64,000 bases of DNA from Ardenticatenaceae bacterium (GCA_020634415.1 JACKBT010000019.1:1-64000); one strand, 5' to 3'. Positions 42,074 to 53,800 are shown, counted from the first letter of the stretch. Translations and numbers: made by a program. The notes: generated by a model not told the origin, from the letters alone.

Positions 42074-42167
42074 GTAATCGTTCAGTTCCTCGAGCGAAAA
42101 ATCCTCCCGGAGGCTCCTTTTACGGAGGCTCTTTCTAGGGAAAACCTCCGGGAGGGTGAACGGTTAC
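42074..42167. repeat. CCTCCCGG-family intergenic element, copy 3
   Basis: The outer arms GTAATCGTTCA and TGAACGGTTAC (one mismatch) enclose CCTCCCGGAGG and CCTCCGGGAGG, with GGAGGCTC words between. It has the same layout as 17104-17193. Confidence 0.7.
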
Positions 42168-42377
42168 CTTTGCTTTGCGCACAGAAACGGCCGTTTCGTT
42201 CACCACCACCAAACCATCATACAGGACGTAGCAAATCACGTTGAAACATAAGCACGTCATGGCAACACCCAGACCCTTACACAATAAATTTGAGAGCAGC
42301 AACTCAAAGATTTCTGATTTAGAGATAAAGCGATTTCCGTTGCTGATTAAATTCCAGGTCGAGATATGGCTCATCAT
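42135..42377 (-). CDS. Possible small membrane protein
   Basis: An 80-codon frame starts with ATGATG behind ATAGGAG at good spacing, nine bases after the stop of the GIY-YIG-like gene. It holds one hydrophobic stretch (VAMTCLCFNVICYVLYDGLVVV). The last quarter runs into the CCTCCCGG repeat, so the C-terminus may be accidental. The ribosome site and position support translation; the lack of any family match argues for caution. Confidence 0.4.
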   Translation of the reverse strand: MMSHISTWNLISNGNRFISKSEIFELLLSNLLCKGLGVAMTCLCFNVICYVLYDGLVVVNETAVSVRKAKVTVHPPGGFP

Positions 42378-42386
42378 GAGATACTC

Positions 42387-43106
42387 CTATTGGTTCAACA
42401 AATCATAACCTTGCTGTTTATGATAATCAATTAGCAACTCTTCCAGAACCAGACGACGGGCTTGTGAACGTATGTGATAGGGCATCTGGATGTCAGCATC
42501 AGCTTGCACATGACACTTACCCAAAATTTCCAGATAAATCATATACCCTTCACGGCCGTATTCATGAAACAAACCCGCCAATCGCTGATTGGTATTGCCT
42601 GTAGGCTGTAAATAACCTTCCAACCTGTCTGGGCAAAGTCTCTTGGTTGTGCCAATGTACATAAGAGCTGGCTTATCACTATCCTCTTCACAAACCAGCC
42701 AACGATAAACCACAGCTCGGTGGTAACGATGGCGCATATAAGGCGTGATTGATTGCGGAAAACAGTAGGGCTGGGTGACATTCCGGAACACAGTATGCCA
42801 CTGAAACACAAATTGTAGCCTAAACGACTCGCCCGTTATTTGCTGATGTTCCTCTAATGGCGGTTCTGGTTGAGGCATGTTGCTGACAGGTGAGGGGACA
42901 GGGGGGCGGCTATCCAAATGACGTTTTCTCATCCGGCTTCGGATAGCTCCAGGTTGGCGTTGCAAAGCAGCAGACATCTCTGCCATAGAAAGGTCTGCCA
43001 GAAACATCTCGGCCAGTAATGCCTCATCATCCTCAGACCACTGCTCATAGGCTCGTGGATAACGGGCTTTGATTTTTGCCATGCGTTGATGATATGCCTC
43101 AGACAT
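42387..43106 (-). CDS. GIY-YIG-like nuclease with N-terminal SANT/HTH domain
   Basis: The ATG at 43106 (MSEAYHQRMAKIKARYPRAYE) follows GAGAGGG and gives 239 residues. Residues about 22-70 look like a small Myb/SANT-type DNA-binding domain (WSEDDEALLAEMFLADLSMAEMSAAL, shortened). The C-terminal half has a GIY-YIG-like run: VVYRWLVCEE, ALMYIGTTKRL, RLEGYLQPTGNTNQRL. The first signature is degenerate (VYR for GIY), but YIGTTKR and the downstream Arg and Asn fit. It could be an endonuclease of the restriction cluster, located 32 bases after the methyltransferase gene. Confidence 0.6.
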   Translation of the reverse strand: MSEAYHQRMAKIKARYPRAYEQWSEDDEALLAEMFLADLSMAEMSAALQRQPGAIRSRMRKRHLDSRPPVPSPVSNMPQPEPPLEEHQQITGESFRLQFVFQWHTVFRNVTQPYCFPQSITPYMRHRYHRAVVYRWLVCEEDSDKPALMYIGTTKRLCPDRLEGYLQPTGNTNQRLAGLFHEYGREGYMIYLEILGKCHVQADADIQMPYHIRSQARRLVLEELLIDYHKQQGYDLLNQ

Positions 43107-43138
43107 ACCTAAACCCTCTCTTTTTGGTTGACCATACC

Positions 43139-46100
43139 TTACCCCCAATGACTGCCCACATACCCCACCAAATCCCCACCCTGCAACTCCTTGCTTTGCG
43201 CACCGGCGCGGACGTAGAGTTTGTTATTGACGTAGGCGGGGGCGGGCGTGGGTTGGACTTGGATTTGGGCGATGTCGTGATTGTGCAGGGTGTGGCGCGT
43301 AATGGTGAAATAGTGGAACGCCGTGGCCACGCTGAGGCTTTTGTTGAGCAGGTCGGCCAGGAACAATTCGTAGCCGTCCCAGTTGGCTTTGCTGGGGTTG
43401 GCGAGGGCGTATTCGTCCTCGATGCCGGTGATGATGCCATCGTCGGCGATGCCGATGAGGAGGGTGCCGCCGCTGCTGTTCATGAAGGCGGCCACGGCTT
43501 TGCTGATGTTGTCGCGCATACTGTTGTCTTGTTTGCCGGTGTAGGGATTGCGGCAGGCGGCTTGCTTGAATTCGATGCTTTCGCTTTCGCCGCCCCCGAT
43601 GAGGGTGAGGAGTTCGGGGTTGGGGGCGAGTTGGCGATATTCGTGGAGGGCGGCTTCTTTGACTTCATCGGCGACGAGGGGGAAGGTGCTGAGGATGTGG
43701 CTGAACTCGGCTTCGGTGAGGCCGTAGACGTGGGCGATGAGGCCGTCGAGTTCGGCGCGGAGTTGGGCGCGTTGGGTGGGGTCGGTGACACCGTGGGCGT
43801 GGCTGCCGAGGCCGACAGCGGCGGCCAGGTCATCGAATTCGGGGGTAGTGCAAATGAGCTGGGCGACGCGACTAACGATGGCTTGGAAAGTAGGGTCTTG
43901 TTCTGTAAAGCGTGGCATGGCAAGCTGATTAAGATAAAAGTAATTGAGGTGGTATGTTACTTTCTGACGAGCCTGCCAATCCATTGCAAAACTATTCCAG
44001 ATACCACAAACGAAAAGTTGCTTTGCATTGTCTATCAGCCGATTATCATCAGCATCAAATATCTTTACCGTTGGCACTGTATTACCATGAAAGGCAGTCG
44101 GTATAACAGTACAGATGACAGTACGCATGTCTGTATTACGTGCAACATCTCTGAACGCCAAGCGATACGTTTGGTAGTCTAAGGGTTGTTCTACATCTTC
44201 TCTACGACCCAAAACGGCCGCTCGCCCTTCCCTTTCTTCCACCCAATAGCGAGGTTCAGAAAAATTGTGGTCAAACTGGTGAATCATTTTGCCTTCATAC
44301 AAAGGCAAACAAGTATCACATGGTTCGGTGCGGAACACATAGCTGTGATTAGTCATGTCAAACTCACGGGTAAACGACAATTGCCAAGCCCCTTCTACCT
44401 CTTCGCCCAAAAGGGGGAAAGCCAACATCTTTTTAGCGATCTGCACGTCTAGTGGGTGAGTAAATTCCATCAAGCTTAATGGTTCTGGTGACAAACGACG
44501 CACCAACGACAAAGACATCTCAAGGGTATTGCCAGGGAAGTTGTCTAATTCGGCTACATCATGTTGCATGAAAGTGGCTGGGAATGTTTCAGTTTTGCCA
44601 CCCTTACGGAAAGTCAAAACTACGAACTTAAAGCGACTATCAACCCCTTCAAAAATCGCACGACGGTTTTCAAAGCCAAATATCCCCATCAATTCTGTCT
44701 GCTCAAACAACATATAGCGCAAACCAGTCGCGCCTAAATCAGTGTAAATTCCGCTGGGAATCACTGTGCCGCACAAACCACCATTGCGGAGCAAGTTGTT
44801 GCACTGTTCAGTAAACAGTTTGTACAAGTTGAGATCACTGCCCGTTTTGCGTCCGCCGACAACGGCCGTTTGGTTTTTGTATTGACCAGCAGTACGGAAA
44901 TAAGCACTTTGGTGCGGAAAACGACTCAAATAATCTAGCCATGCGGCACGGATTTCCTGATTTTGTAGCAACCCTTGCTGTTCCTTTTGGAATTCCTCAA
45001 TCCGCATCTTATTCTTGGTAACAACTTCGGCATAATCAGCGAAAAACTCTTTGGCTTGTGGCTTCCAGATTTCCCAGGGCGGGTTGGTAATAATGGCATC
45101 AAAACCGCCGCGTGTGTTCATCACCTCGTCAAATTCATAGCCCCAATGGAAGGGCTGTAAGGCAGCAATATCGGCCAACTTGAGGGCGCGTTTTTTCGCT
45201 TTGCCCTCTTTGTTCTTTTGGCTGTCCCAGGTGGCCTGCTCATACTTGATGCCCAATTCGCCAAACTCATCCAGCAAAATCTGGTTCAGCGTGCTTTGGG
45301 CACGGCGGCGGTGCTCTTCAATGTCAGCCCGCAGCTTTTCCACATCATCGGTCAGGGTGCTGGCCAGCCGGTAACTTTGCACCAGCCGCTCCTTCTCCTC
45401 CACCATCTGCCGATAGGAGTGCTGTCCCATCAAGCCCAACAAGCTGCCCTGCTTCATGGCCGGAAACATCCCTTTTTGTTCCAACGCGCCACCCGCTTCG
45501 GCGGGCGTCATCTGGTTAAAAGTCTCCTCATCCACCCTCAGCAGACCAATGAGGGAGTTACCAGGCAAAATGTTGAAATCTATATTGGGCAGCGGCTCTA
45601 AATCTTGGGGGCGGCGAATGGTGGCCACCAGGGCTAAGAAGAGGCGCAGACGGGCAATCTCCACGGCCTCGTCCATAATATCCACACCAAAGAGGTTGTG
45701 GCTGATAATCTTCTTGCGGATGTAATAGTTTCTGTTCGGATGGCCGTGCAGCTCCTTGTCCAAGTATTGGCGCAGCGCGGCAAAATCCAGATAGTCGGCT
45801 CGTCCCAAGGCACTCTGGTAAATGGCGGTGAGGGTCTTCAAAGCGGCTACCAAAAAAGCACCAGAACCACAAGCGGGGTCGAGCAGGCTCAATTTGGGTA
45901 GTATGTCTTGGAGGAGAATGAGGGCGCGACGGCCGTCCATCTTACGCAGCAGTTCATGCACATCTTCATAATCGAGCGGCGGCAGGATGCCCAAATCATG
46001 TTCATCCACCTCGCGCATCTTCTCCAGCACCAGCCGCTCAATCGTCTGTTCACACAGATATTCGGTAATTTCTGGCCGCGTGTAATAGGCTCCAAAGGCT

Positions 46101-47119
46101 TTTTGGTTGATGTATTTCTCGAAGATGTAGCCCAAGACATCGGGGTTAATCTCCCGATTGTCCTTGCCGGGACGGTCATCTAGATGCCAGGTGTAACCAT
46201 CGAGCAGGCTAAACAACTCCGTAAAAGCCTGGTCAGGAATCTGTATCTGCCCCTTATATTTCAGTTCGATGGGGTGGTGCAAAAAGAGGCCGCCATTGAG
46301 ATAGGGGATTGTGCCTAAAACGGCTTTGGCCTGTGCCGAGCGTTTGCTTTCGGGCAGGGCAAAGCCTTCAAAAAAGAGGGGGTGCAAGAAGGCGCGGTAA
46401 TAGCCATCTTGCCAGTCACGCTCCTGCAATTTGTCATGCAAATAGCCGGTAGCACCCTTGTCAATGAGCCGCTGCCGCTGCAAGAAGTAGATAAACATGA
46501 GCCGATTGAGCAGGGCCGAGGTGTACCAACGGCGATCTTTTTCGTCGGGGATGCTAGGTTCCAAGTAGGCCATGAAGGTGTCATGCACCTGCTGGAATTC
46601 ACCATAAAAGCGTTTGGTGACGCGCTCGATATCCAGCGCCCCCTGCACCCGCTGCACCACCTTGGTGATTTCGATGCGCCCCGTCGGGTCTAGCTCGCTC
46701 ATGGCCACAAAGAGGCCACTTATCTTGCCCAAATGGAAGTCGGGGTCTTGCCAACGGTCGTAATGGTGGGTGCGGGGATAGCTCTTGCCGCCGTCACGCT
46801 TGACCCAATACCAGATACTATGGGCGCGGGATTCGTCTATGAAGATGAGCAGGTTTTCGTGATAGTTTTGGGCGATGGCTTGATAGACGGCTTTGCGCTT
46901 TTGGCTGTAAGGGATTTGGCCGTCGGCGGCAGTGACTTCAAAGACGACCATGCCGGAGAGTTCGGCGATAGGCTGGCAGGTGTAAGCCATGTCGTTGACG
47001 GTGAGGTTGAGGGGCTGGTGGAAGGAAGGGTTATTCCAGCCGAGTTCGTCACGAAATAGATCAGCAAACTTAAACTCTTGTAACCATTGGCGGGAACGGG
47101 TGATGTTGAATTGGCTCAT
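43139..47119 (-). CDS. Eco57I-like adenine methyltransferase fused to Schlafen AlbA_2 domain
   Basis: From the ATG at 47119 there are 1326 residues (an in-frame GTG at 47137 is possible). An N-terminal region is followed by the N6-adenine methyltransferase with motif I DPACGSGAFLV near 413 and motif IV TNPPWEIW near 678, then a target-recognition-like part ending near 1165. The last 150 residues are an AlbA_2 domain: ESESIEFKQAAC, NISKAVAAFMNSSGGTLLIGIADDG and YVRAGAQSKEL. No classical PD-(D/E)XK block was seen. With the PLD-helicase upstream it resembles a split version of the single-chain type ISP/IIG restriction enzymes. The AlbA_2 domain may add nucleic-acid binding or cleavage. Confidence 0.85.
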   Translation of the reverse strand: MSQFNITRSRQWLQEFKFADLFRDELGWNNPSFHQPLNLTVNDMAYTCQPIAELSGMVVFEVTAADGQIPYSQKRKAVYQAIAQNYHENLLIFIDESRAHSIWYWVKRDGGKSYPRTHHYDRWQDPDFHLGKISGLFVAMSELDPTGRIEITKVVQRVQGALDIERVTKRFYGEFQQVHDTFMAYLEPSIPDEKDRRWYTSALLNRLMFIYFLQRQRLIDKGATGYLHDKLQERDWQDGYYRAFLHPLFFEGFALPESKRSAQAKAVLGTIPYLNGGLFLHHPIELKYKGQIQIPDQAFTELFSLLDGYTWHLDDRPGKDNREINPDVLGYIFEKYINQKAFGAYYTRPEITEYLCEQTIERLVLEKMREVDEHDLGILPPLDYEDVHELLRKMDGRRALILLQDILPKLSLLDPACGSGAFLVAALKTLTAIYQSALGRADYLDFAALRQYLDKELHGHPNRNYYIRKKIISHNLFGVDIMDEAVEIARLRLFLALVATIRRPQDLEPLPNIDFNILPGNSLIGLLRVDEETFNQMTPAEAGGALEQKGMFPAMKQGSLLGLMGQHSYRQMVEEKERLVQSYRLASTLTDDVEKLRADIEEHRRRAQSTLNQILLDEFGELGIKYEQATWDSQKNKEGKAKKRALKLADIAALQPFHWGYEFDEVMNTRGGFDAIITNPPWEIWKPQAKEFFADYAEVVTKNKMRIEEFQKEQQGLLQNQEIRAAWLDYLSRFPHQSAYFRTAGQYKNQTAVVGGRKTGSDLNLYKLFTEQCNNLLRNGGLCGTVIPSGIYTDLGATGLRYMLFEQTELMGIFGFENRRAIFEGVDSRFKFVVLTFRKGGKTETFPATFMQHDVAELDNFPGNTLEMSLSLVRRLSPEPLSLMEFTHPLDVQIAKKMLAFPLLGEEVEGAWQLSFTREFDMTNHSYVFRTEPCDTCLPLYEGKMIHQFDHNFSEPRYWVEEREGRAAVLGRREDVEQPLDYQTYRLAFRDVARNTDMRTVICTVIPTAFHGNTVPTVKIFDADDNRLIDNAKQLFVCGIWNSFAMDWQARQKVTYHLNYFYLNQLAMPRFTEQDPTFQAIVSRVAQLICTTPEFDDLAAAVGLGSHAHGVTDPTQRAQLRAELDGLIAHVYGLTEAEFSHILSTFPLVADEVKEAALHEYRQLAPNPELLTLIGGGESESIEFKQAACRNPYTGKQDNSMRDNISKAVAAFMNSSGGTLLIGIADDGIITGIEDEYALANPSKANWDGYELFLADLLNKSLSVATAFHYFTITRHTLHNHDIAQIQVQPTPAPAYVNNKLYVRAGAQSKELQGGDLVGYVGSHWG

Positions 47120-47139
47120 AGACCGTAATCTATCCACAT

Positions 47140-47220
47140 GTCATTCCGAGGTCTGCCGAGGAATCCCGACGGATCAGCAAATTTAGAGAGATTCCTCCTC
47201 GAAGACTCGTCGGAATGACA
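47140..47220. repeat. Imperfect inverted repeat (TGTCATTCCGA family)
   Basis: The outer arms TGTCATTCCGA and TCGGAATGACA are perfect. The interior repeats GAGGAATC and GATTCCTC as complements. It lies just upstream of the methyltransferase gene. Confidence 0.7.
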
Positions 47221-47251
47221 ATTTGTAAATGCGGCGTGTTGTGTAACGTCC

Positions 47252-47313
47252 AGACCCAAAGGGTTTTAGGTCAAGGATATGGCAATGACCAGGGTATAAA
47301 ACCCTTCGGGTCT
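47252..47313 (-). repeat. Inverted repeat after the PLD-helicase gene
   Basis: AGACCC-AAAGGGTTTTA is complementary to TATAAAACCCTTCGGGTCT. It begins a few bases past the helicase stop on the minus strand and may end that transcript. Confidence 0.6.
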
Positions 47314-47316
47314 CGC

Positions 47317-50300
47317 TTAAATTAGACCTAACGAACAGATGATTTCCGGCTCATCATCGGCCGTTTCTTCCTCCTGCACCAGACAGAGCCGCCCTTCTTC
47401 ATACAACGTCACCACCAGCGCAGCTAGACCTTCATCGGAGATATTGCTGCGTAATTGGCGATTGAGGGTGTTTTTGGCGGCTTCTTGCAGGGGGAAGCGG
47501 AAAATCTCATCCAACGCTTTGAGCAGGTTTTCGGCCTCGTGGGCAAAAAGCGTCTGTTGAATCCGCTCGGCGTAGGCTTTGAGCCGTTCGTATGTTTTGA
47601 ATCGCGCCCCAGACGGCCGTCCCAACTGCCCCCCTACCACCGTGCGCTCCGTCATCACATGGCGCACCGCCTGCTCCACCAACTCATGATGGTTCTCCTG
47701 GCGGGGTAGGGCCGGTTCATCAAGGCTGCAAGCGGCCGCTTTAAGAATGGCAAATTGGGATTCGGTCACACTTTGCCCCTGCTGGTCTAACCAGGCTAAA
47801 GCTTTGTTGCCCTGCGCCGTGTTCAAATAAACCAGGACACCAGGCGGACTGTCAGGCGCGGGGTGCTCCAGGGTTTTGGTGGCATAGACAACAGAAGGCA
47901 GGCGCGGGATGATGGTACGCAGGGCGGGGTTGGCATCGGTGGCGTTCTTCCAAATTTGGTAGGCGTAGGAGGTGAGGTCAATCTCCGTCTCACTGTCGGC
48001 CTCATCATCCAAAACACCCGCTTTTTCATGGTACAGGTCGAGCAAAGGCTGGTCGCTGCCTTCATCCTCAAAAAAGGCTTCATCCGTGCCCACCACTTCG
48101 GCATTCTGGCGCAACCGCTGCCGCAGCCGTTCGCGCAGCCGAATGAGCCGCTCCACCCCATCGGCCGGCCAGAAGGTGTAACAGAGAATATCGGCCGCTT
48201 GCTGCCCAATGCGGTCTACACGTCCCGCCCGCTGGATGAGGCGAATAATGGCCCAGGGTAGATCGTAGTTGACGACGATGTGGCTGTCCTGCAAATTCTG
48301 CCCTTCGCTGAGGACATCGGTAGCCAGCAGCACCCGCAATTCTTCATCAGGGCTGATGGCCTCGCGCTTGCCATTGCTGTACGGACTAAAGCGCCAGGCC
48401 AGGGTGGTAGGGTCGGCCGAATCGCCCGTAGCTTGGGCAATACGACGCACACCGCGCTGGCGCAACTGCGTCTCTAAATAGGTGACGGTATCGGCAAACT
48501 GGCTAAAGACCAGCACCTTCTCCTGGGGATGCGTCTGGGTGATCAGTTCGTGCAGCGTATTGAGTTTGGCATCCTCGTTGACCGACCAATCGCTAAATTG
48601 CTGCAAGATGTGCAGCAGAGCCTGGGCATCGGCCAACAGGTGTTGGCGCAGCCGTTTGTCGAAGAGGTTGGCCCGAATCCATTTGAAGCGGCGGCGGTAA
48701 CGGCCGTTATACTCAGCATACACAGCCGCCGCCCGTTCTAAAAAGGCCGCTTCGGAACGGGCCGGAGCCATGTCAATGACGACGGTGGCTGTTTCCATTT
48801 CTTCGCCTGTGTCATCGTCAAAGAGAGCGGCCGTGTCGTAGTCGAGGGCTTCGGCATCGTCATCCTCAAAGCGGGTGTCGAGCATTTCCGCGCCCTGTGT
48901 GCCGATGGGCAAATCGAGGCCATTGTTCAGGGCGTGGAGGAAGATGTAGTTGCGTAAAATGTGGCGTTCGACGGAGAGCAGGAAGGCGTAGCCGCTGCTT
49001 TCCAGCCGCTTAAAGAGGTTGGTGCGGCTAAAGCCCATCAAACGGCGACCGCCACGGGAGAGGTCGTCTATGAGGCGTTGTTCGCGGGGCGTGGGTGGTG
49101 GCGACGGCCGTTTGCTGACGTAGTTGCCCAGGCCATAACGGGGCAGGTTGAGAGCATTGATGGCATCCACCACCGCCTCATCGTACATGCGGGCATATTG
49201 GTCACTGGGGTCGCTGTCGTCTACGGGGAAGTTGATTTTGAGAGGCATCCGCGTGGGGAAGTAGGCGCGGCCACCGTCAGCGAATTGGAGGTATTTACGG
49301 CCGTTGCTGGGATCATCATGAGCGTAATTGTCGCGGATGAAGCTGCGGGTACGGCGTACCATGAAGAGGCTCATCAGTTCGCGCCAGTCATCGGCATGTT
49401 CGCTTTTCTCGAAGGCTTGCAGGGAGCGCAGGTTGGCCTGATGTTGGCGCACGAATTCGACTTCGCTCATTTCGCGCAGTAACCGTTCGGGGCGGATACC
49501 GAGATCGGCCGTTTCCGGCACAAAGAGGCGCAACTGGCTGGACAAATCGAGGTAGGTCTTGTTGTAGGGCGTGGCCGACAGGAGGATGCAGCGGCTGTCA
49601 TTCTTTTGGATGTACTCCTGAATGGCGCGATACCGTTTACCTTCACGGTTACGCAAGTTATGGCTTTCATCAATCAGCACCAGCCGATAGCGGCGCAGTT
49701 CGGGCAGTTCCCCCTGCACTCGGCTCACAGACAGCACTTTGGCGTGCAGGCGATATTCAGCCGCGTACCACTCCCACATCTTGACCAGGTTCTTGGGGCA
49801 GATGATGAGGGTGTCCATGAGGTAATCTTCTTCAAAGATTTTGGCAACGGCTGTGGCCATGATGGTCTTGCCTAAGCCCACGACATCACCAATCAGGACA
49901 CCGCCGCGCTGGTTAAGATGGCGTGCCGCGATTTTGACGGCGGCAATCTGGAAGTCGAACAGCTTCTCGCCAAATTCGCGGGGAATGGCGAATTCGCTCA
50001 AACCTGCCCGTGCCTCGCGTGAGAGGTGGTAGGCCATCTTGAGGTATATGTGATAGGGGGAGCGCAGTTGTTCCCCTGCCCAACTTTCCTCGATGATTTG
50101 GATGAGTTCTTCGGAAATATCAATGCACCAACGATCTTGCCAGCGATCTTCAAACCATTGGGCTAATTTCTTAGCCGCATCCTGCTCTAATACATCCAAA
50201 TTCAATTCACCCTGACCTGACAAACCAGAGAAGGTGAGGTTGCTGCTGCCGGTGTAGCCGATGATGGGCGTGTGATAGCTATCACCAAAAAGCAAATAGA

Positions 50301-50724
50301 GCTTGGCATGAAGGGGATGGCGCAAGAAGAGTTTGACGACGAGTTTGCCTTCACGAATGTGTTGGGCTAATCGTTGCAGCCCGGCTTCGTCGGCATTGGT
50401 GGGCGCACCGATGGTTAACTGGTTGCGAAATTCGAGGGCGAGTTCTTGGCGTAGACGAACGGCCGTTTTGTTGTCCATGCGTTCGCCATTTTCGCTAAAA
50501 GAGAAGGCGGCTTTGAGTTCGTCTTGGGGACGGCGCTGCATACCCACCAGGAGCCGCACTTGTGAGCCTTCGCCGCCTGTCCAGGCTTGTACTTTGTCAT
50601 CAATCTCACGCCAGCCGCGCAAGTTGAAGTAGCCTACGCAGAAGTCGGCCCGGTAGGAGACGTCCAGGGTGTTACGGAGGGTGGGGAGTAACGGCCGTTC
50701 GATGTTATCAAATATTGTCGGCAT
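47317..50724 (-). CDS. PLD-type nuclease fused to SNF2-family helicase
   Basis: The 1135-residue protein begins with a phospholipase-D-fold domain: [10 protein letters not shown] at 139-148 holds the H-x-K pair and [10 protein letters not shown] near 159 completes the usual second part. Only one HxK is visible, as in restriction-type PLD nucleases that work as dimers. A SNF2/SWI2 helicase follows with Walker [10 protein letters not shown] at 279-287, DESH at 352-355, LLSATP near 380 and a C-terminal lobe with [11 protein letters not shown]. It pairs with the methyltransferase gene downstream, as in ATP-dependent restriction or DISARM-like systems, although the other DISARM genes are absent. 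The start has a weak ribosome site. Confidence 0.85.
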   Translation of the reverse strand: MPTIFDNIERPLLPTLRNTLDVSYRADFCVGYFNLRGWREIDDKVQAWTGGEGSQVRLLVGMQRRPQDELKAAFSFSENGERMDNKTAVRLRQELALEFRNQLTIGAPTNADEAGLQRLAQHIREGKLVVKLFLRHPLHAKLYLLFGDSYHTPIIGYTGSSNLTFSGLSGQGELNLDVLEQDAAKKLAQWFEDRWQDRWCIDISEELIQIIEESWAGEQLRSPYHIYLKMAYHLSREARAGLSEFAIPREFGEKLFDFQIAAVKIAARHLNQRGGVLIGDVVGLGKTIMATAVAKIFEEDYLMDTLIICPKNLVKMWEWYAAEYRLHAKVLSVSRVQGELPELRRYRLVLIDESHNLRNREGKRYRAIQEYIQKNDSRCILLSATPYNKTYLDLSSQLRLFVPETADLGIRPERLLREMSEVEFVRQHQANLRSLQAFEKSEHADDWRELMSLFMVRRTRSFIRDNYAHDDPSNGRKYLQFADGGRAYFPTRMPLKINFPVDDSDPSDQYARMYDEAVVDAINALNLPRYGLGNYVSKRPSPPPTPREQRLIDDLSRGGRRLMGFSRTNLFKRLESSGYAFLLSVERHILRNYIFLHALNNGLDLPIGTQGAEMLDTRFEDDDAEALDYDTAALFDDDTGEEMETATVVIDMAPARSEAAFLERAAAVYAEYNGRYRRRFKWIRANLFDKRLRQHLLADAQALLHILQQFSDWSVNEDAKLNTLHELITQTHPQEKVLVFSQFADTVTYLETQLRQRGVRRIAQATGDSADPTTLAWRFSPYSNGKREAISPDEELRVLLATDVLSEGQNLQDSHIVVNYDLPWAIIRLIQRAGRVDRIGQQAADILCYTFWPADGVERLIRLRERLRQRLRQNAEVVGTDEAFFEDEGSDQPLLDLYHEKAGVLDDEADSETEIDLTSYAYQIWKNATDANPALRTIIPRLPSVVYATKTLEHPAPDSPPGVLVYLNTAQGNKALAWLDQQGQSVTESQFAILKAAACSLDEPALPRQENHHELVEQAVRHVMTERTVVGGQLGRPSGARFKTYERLKAYAERIQQTLFAHEAENLLKALDEIFRFPLQEAAKNTLNRQLRSNISDEGLAALVVTLYEEGRLCLVQEEETADDEPEIICSLGLI

Positions 50725-50869
50725 AGGCTTGGCTCATATTATTGGCTATCCAGTACCCAAACACTCCTTCACTTGTTCTGTGACACCACAAAACAATCCA
50801 TTCAGCCACATTGAGCCAACATTGTAATCAGCAATAGTACGAAAGGCAAAAAAGGCAACCCTCTCCCAA

Positions 50870-53800
50870 CTAAGGCAATTCCTCCTCCGGCACCGAAGGG
50901 TGCGGCGGCAAATTGGGGCAAGTTTGCCGATACGGTATAGTCGGCAAATAAAGTTGCCATTCTGCCCAAGTAAGGTTCCGAATAGCGCGTTCACAGGCAA
51001 CAGCCATCAACTGATCTAATCGTGTGTAATATACCTGAATAAATCCATCAATTGTTATCAGGAGAATTCGATCTTCGCTTTCATTCCAGCGCACATCGGT
51101 AATAAATTCCCCATCACCTAGTAATTGTAATAGCAATTCCCCTGTAGCAGCATTCCAAACCTTAGCTGTGCCATCACGACTACGAGTCAAGATTTTGCTT
51201 TCGTCTTCATTCCATTGGGCTTCTAGCACTTCATCATCATGATGAAAACCATTTATTAGAATTCCACTTGAAGCATCCCAAAGTTTAGCTGTCCCATCAG
51301 TACCGTGTGTCAAAATGAAACTTTCATTTTTATTCCATTGTGCTGAAGCAAGTCCATTTGCATTGTGGATTAGCATATGTACTAAACTGCCATTCGTTGC
51401 ATTCCAAAGCTTTGCAGTTCCATCCCAACTGCTTGTAAGGATAAGGCTTTCATCGCTGTTCCATATTGCTCCTTTAACCCATCCATTATGAGCAAAAGAA
51501 TGGATCACATTTCCATTGAAGGCATCCCATTCCTTTATCATTCCGTCTGAACCACTTGTTAAGATCCGACTCCCGTCCTCATTCCATCGTGCTTCCAAAA
51601 TATGCTCTTCATGAGTCAAGGTATATAGTAAAGTACCATCAGTTGCATCCCAAACCTTTGCTATTCCTTGTTCTGTTACATATTCTGGATCAGGGGTATA
51701 GGTTAATATTAAACCTTCATGCTCATTCCAAAGTCCAATTGCAGGACCATCGTCATGCTCAAGTGTGTATAATAAACTTCCTGTGTGAGCATCCCAAACT
51801 GTGATTAAGCCAGTATTTGGTAAAACCACTCCACTGCCAGCAGGTTCTTCAAAACCACCATTTCTTATTAAGATTTTGCTTTCATCCTCGTTCCATAAGG
51901 CACCATAGACAGTAGCCTCATGAAGAAATTCCTGTAGCAAAGCCCCCGTCATAGCATCCCATAATTTCACATACTTGCCGCCATAAGTTAGGATTCGGCT
52001 TTCATCTTTGTTCCATTTAGGATTCCAACCACCTCCCGCCTCATTTAGGGTTTGCAATAATTCTCCAGTCCTTGTATCCCAAATCTGAACCGAATGGTGA
52101 CCAATGGTCATTATTAAACTTTTATCGTGATTCCATTGAGCGTGTCTGACAACATCCCCTTGAGCGAGGGTGTAAAGTAATGACTCATTTGTTGCATCCC
52201 ATATTTGGGCAATCCAATTACCTGTAGTCAGGATGCGGCTCCCATCTGAGTTCCAACTAGCTTCCAGTATACCGCCATCATTATGCAAACCATTCCATAA
52301 CGCACCATCAGCCACATCCCAGACTTTGACACCACTTCCATCATTGATAAGAACTTGATCTCCTGCTTCATTCCACTGGGGTGTGCTTGAATTATTATGA
52401 GTAAGAATCTGTAATAAGGCACCGTTGCTTGTGTCCCAAATCTTTGTCTTCCTGTCATCAAAAGTTAGAATTCGGCTCTCGTTCCTATTCCATGAGGCTC
52501 CTCTAATAGAAAGGCCATCATCGTGTATTAAAGTATGCAACAGTGTGCCAGTCGTTGCATCCCATACTTTAGCTGTTCCATCTTGGCTTACAGTTAAAAT
52601 GAGGCTCTGATTCGCATTCCATTGTCCTTCATTAATCCTGCTTCCATGATTAAGAGTGTGCAATAGTTCACCATTGTTCATATCCCATATTGTAGAATCC
52701 TGATTACCACTAATTAGAAGCAAGTTCTCATCATTGAATTCCATGTGATCAATAAAAGGCGGATGTTCGAGTGTATATAACAGATTCCCGTTGTCAGTAT
52801 CCCATATCTTGACAATCTGTCCACCTACGGACACGATTAGACTTTCATCTTTGTTCCAATGTGCTTCCTCAACATTGCTCCACGGTGCTTCTTGTGTATC
52901 ATCATGAACGAATGAGTTTTGCAGTGTACCACTATTTGCATCCCATACATTTGTCAAATTCGCACTGACCGTGAGGATTAAAGTTCCGGCTCGGTTCCAT
53001 TTCGCGTCTCTAATTTCTTCTTGATGCGCAAAGTTGTGCAATAAACTTCCATCAGCCACGCTCCATACTTTAACCATCTGTGTGCCAAGAGATAACACCA
53101 TTGTATTATCTCTATTCCATTCAGCTTTCCAGACTCTTTCTTCATGATTAAACGTGTGTTGTAGTGAACCATTGTCTGTCTGCCATAGCTTGATGGATTC
53201 ATCCCCCGCGGTTAGGAGCAGTCGCTCATCACTGCTCCATTGTGCTATTCTGACGGATTCTTCATGGTTAAGTGTGTGTAAAAGTGAACCATTGTCTGTC
53301 TGCCATAGTTTGATCAACCCACCGCCTACAGTTAAGAGTAAGCTTTCATCACTATTCCATTGCGCTGGCCCAACAGACTCGCCATGAAAAAATGTTTGCT
53401 CAAGAGACCAATTACTCGTGTTCCACACCTTTGCTGTGCCATCAAAACTGTAAGTCAAAAGAAGTGCTTTATTGTTGTTCCATTGAGTTCCCCTGATTGA
53501 ACTTTCATGAGCGAGATTAGTTTCTGGCTTGGCCATAAGCGGCAGTTGGTTGTGGAGGACGGTAAACGCTTGTGTGGTTGTTGCCATGCGACCAGCTTCA
53601 ATCGCTAATAATAAAGCTCGCATATCATCTTGGCCGCGAACCTCTTCTGAATTTACGGCTAGGGCTTGAGATATGGAAATAGCAGCTTGCATTTCAGCAT
53701 CATCACGAGCTTCATTTGCTTGCACTACAGATGTAGCTCGTGCATCAGACTCTATCACCACTAAGTTAAGTGCTGCTATAGCTGTAGCTGCTATATTTTC

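Noticed and set aside
43139..44182. Long plus-strand frame of 368 codons opposite the methyltransferase C-terminus
   Set aside because: It is rich in Gly/Val/Glu as expected for an antisense shadow, and the minus-strand frame encodes the recognisable AlbA_2 domain.
47317..50724. Full DISARM system
   Set aside because: Only helicase, PLD and methylase themes are present; no drmA-, drmB- or separate drmC-like gene is seen.
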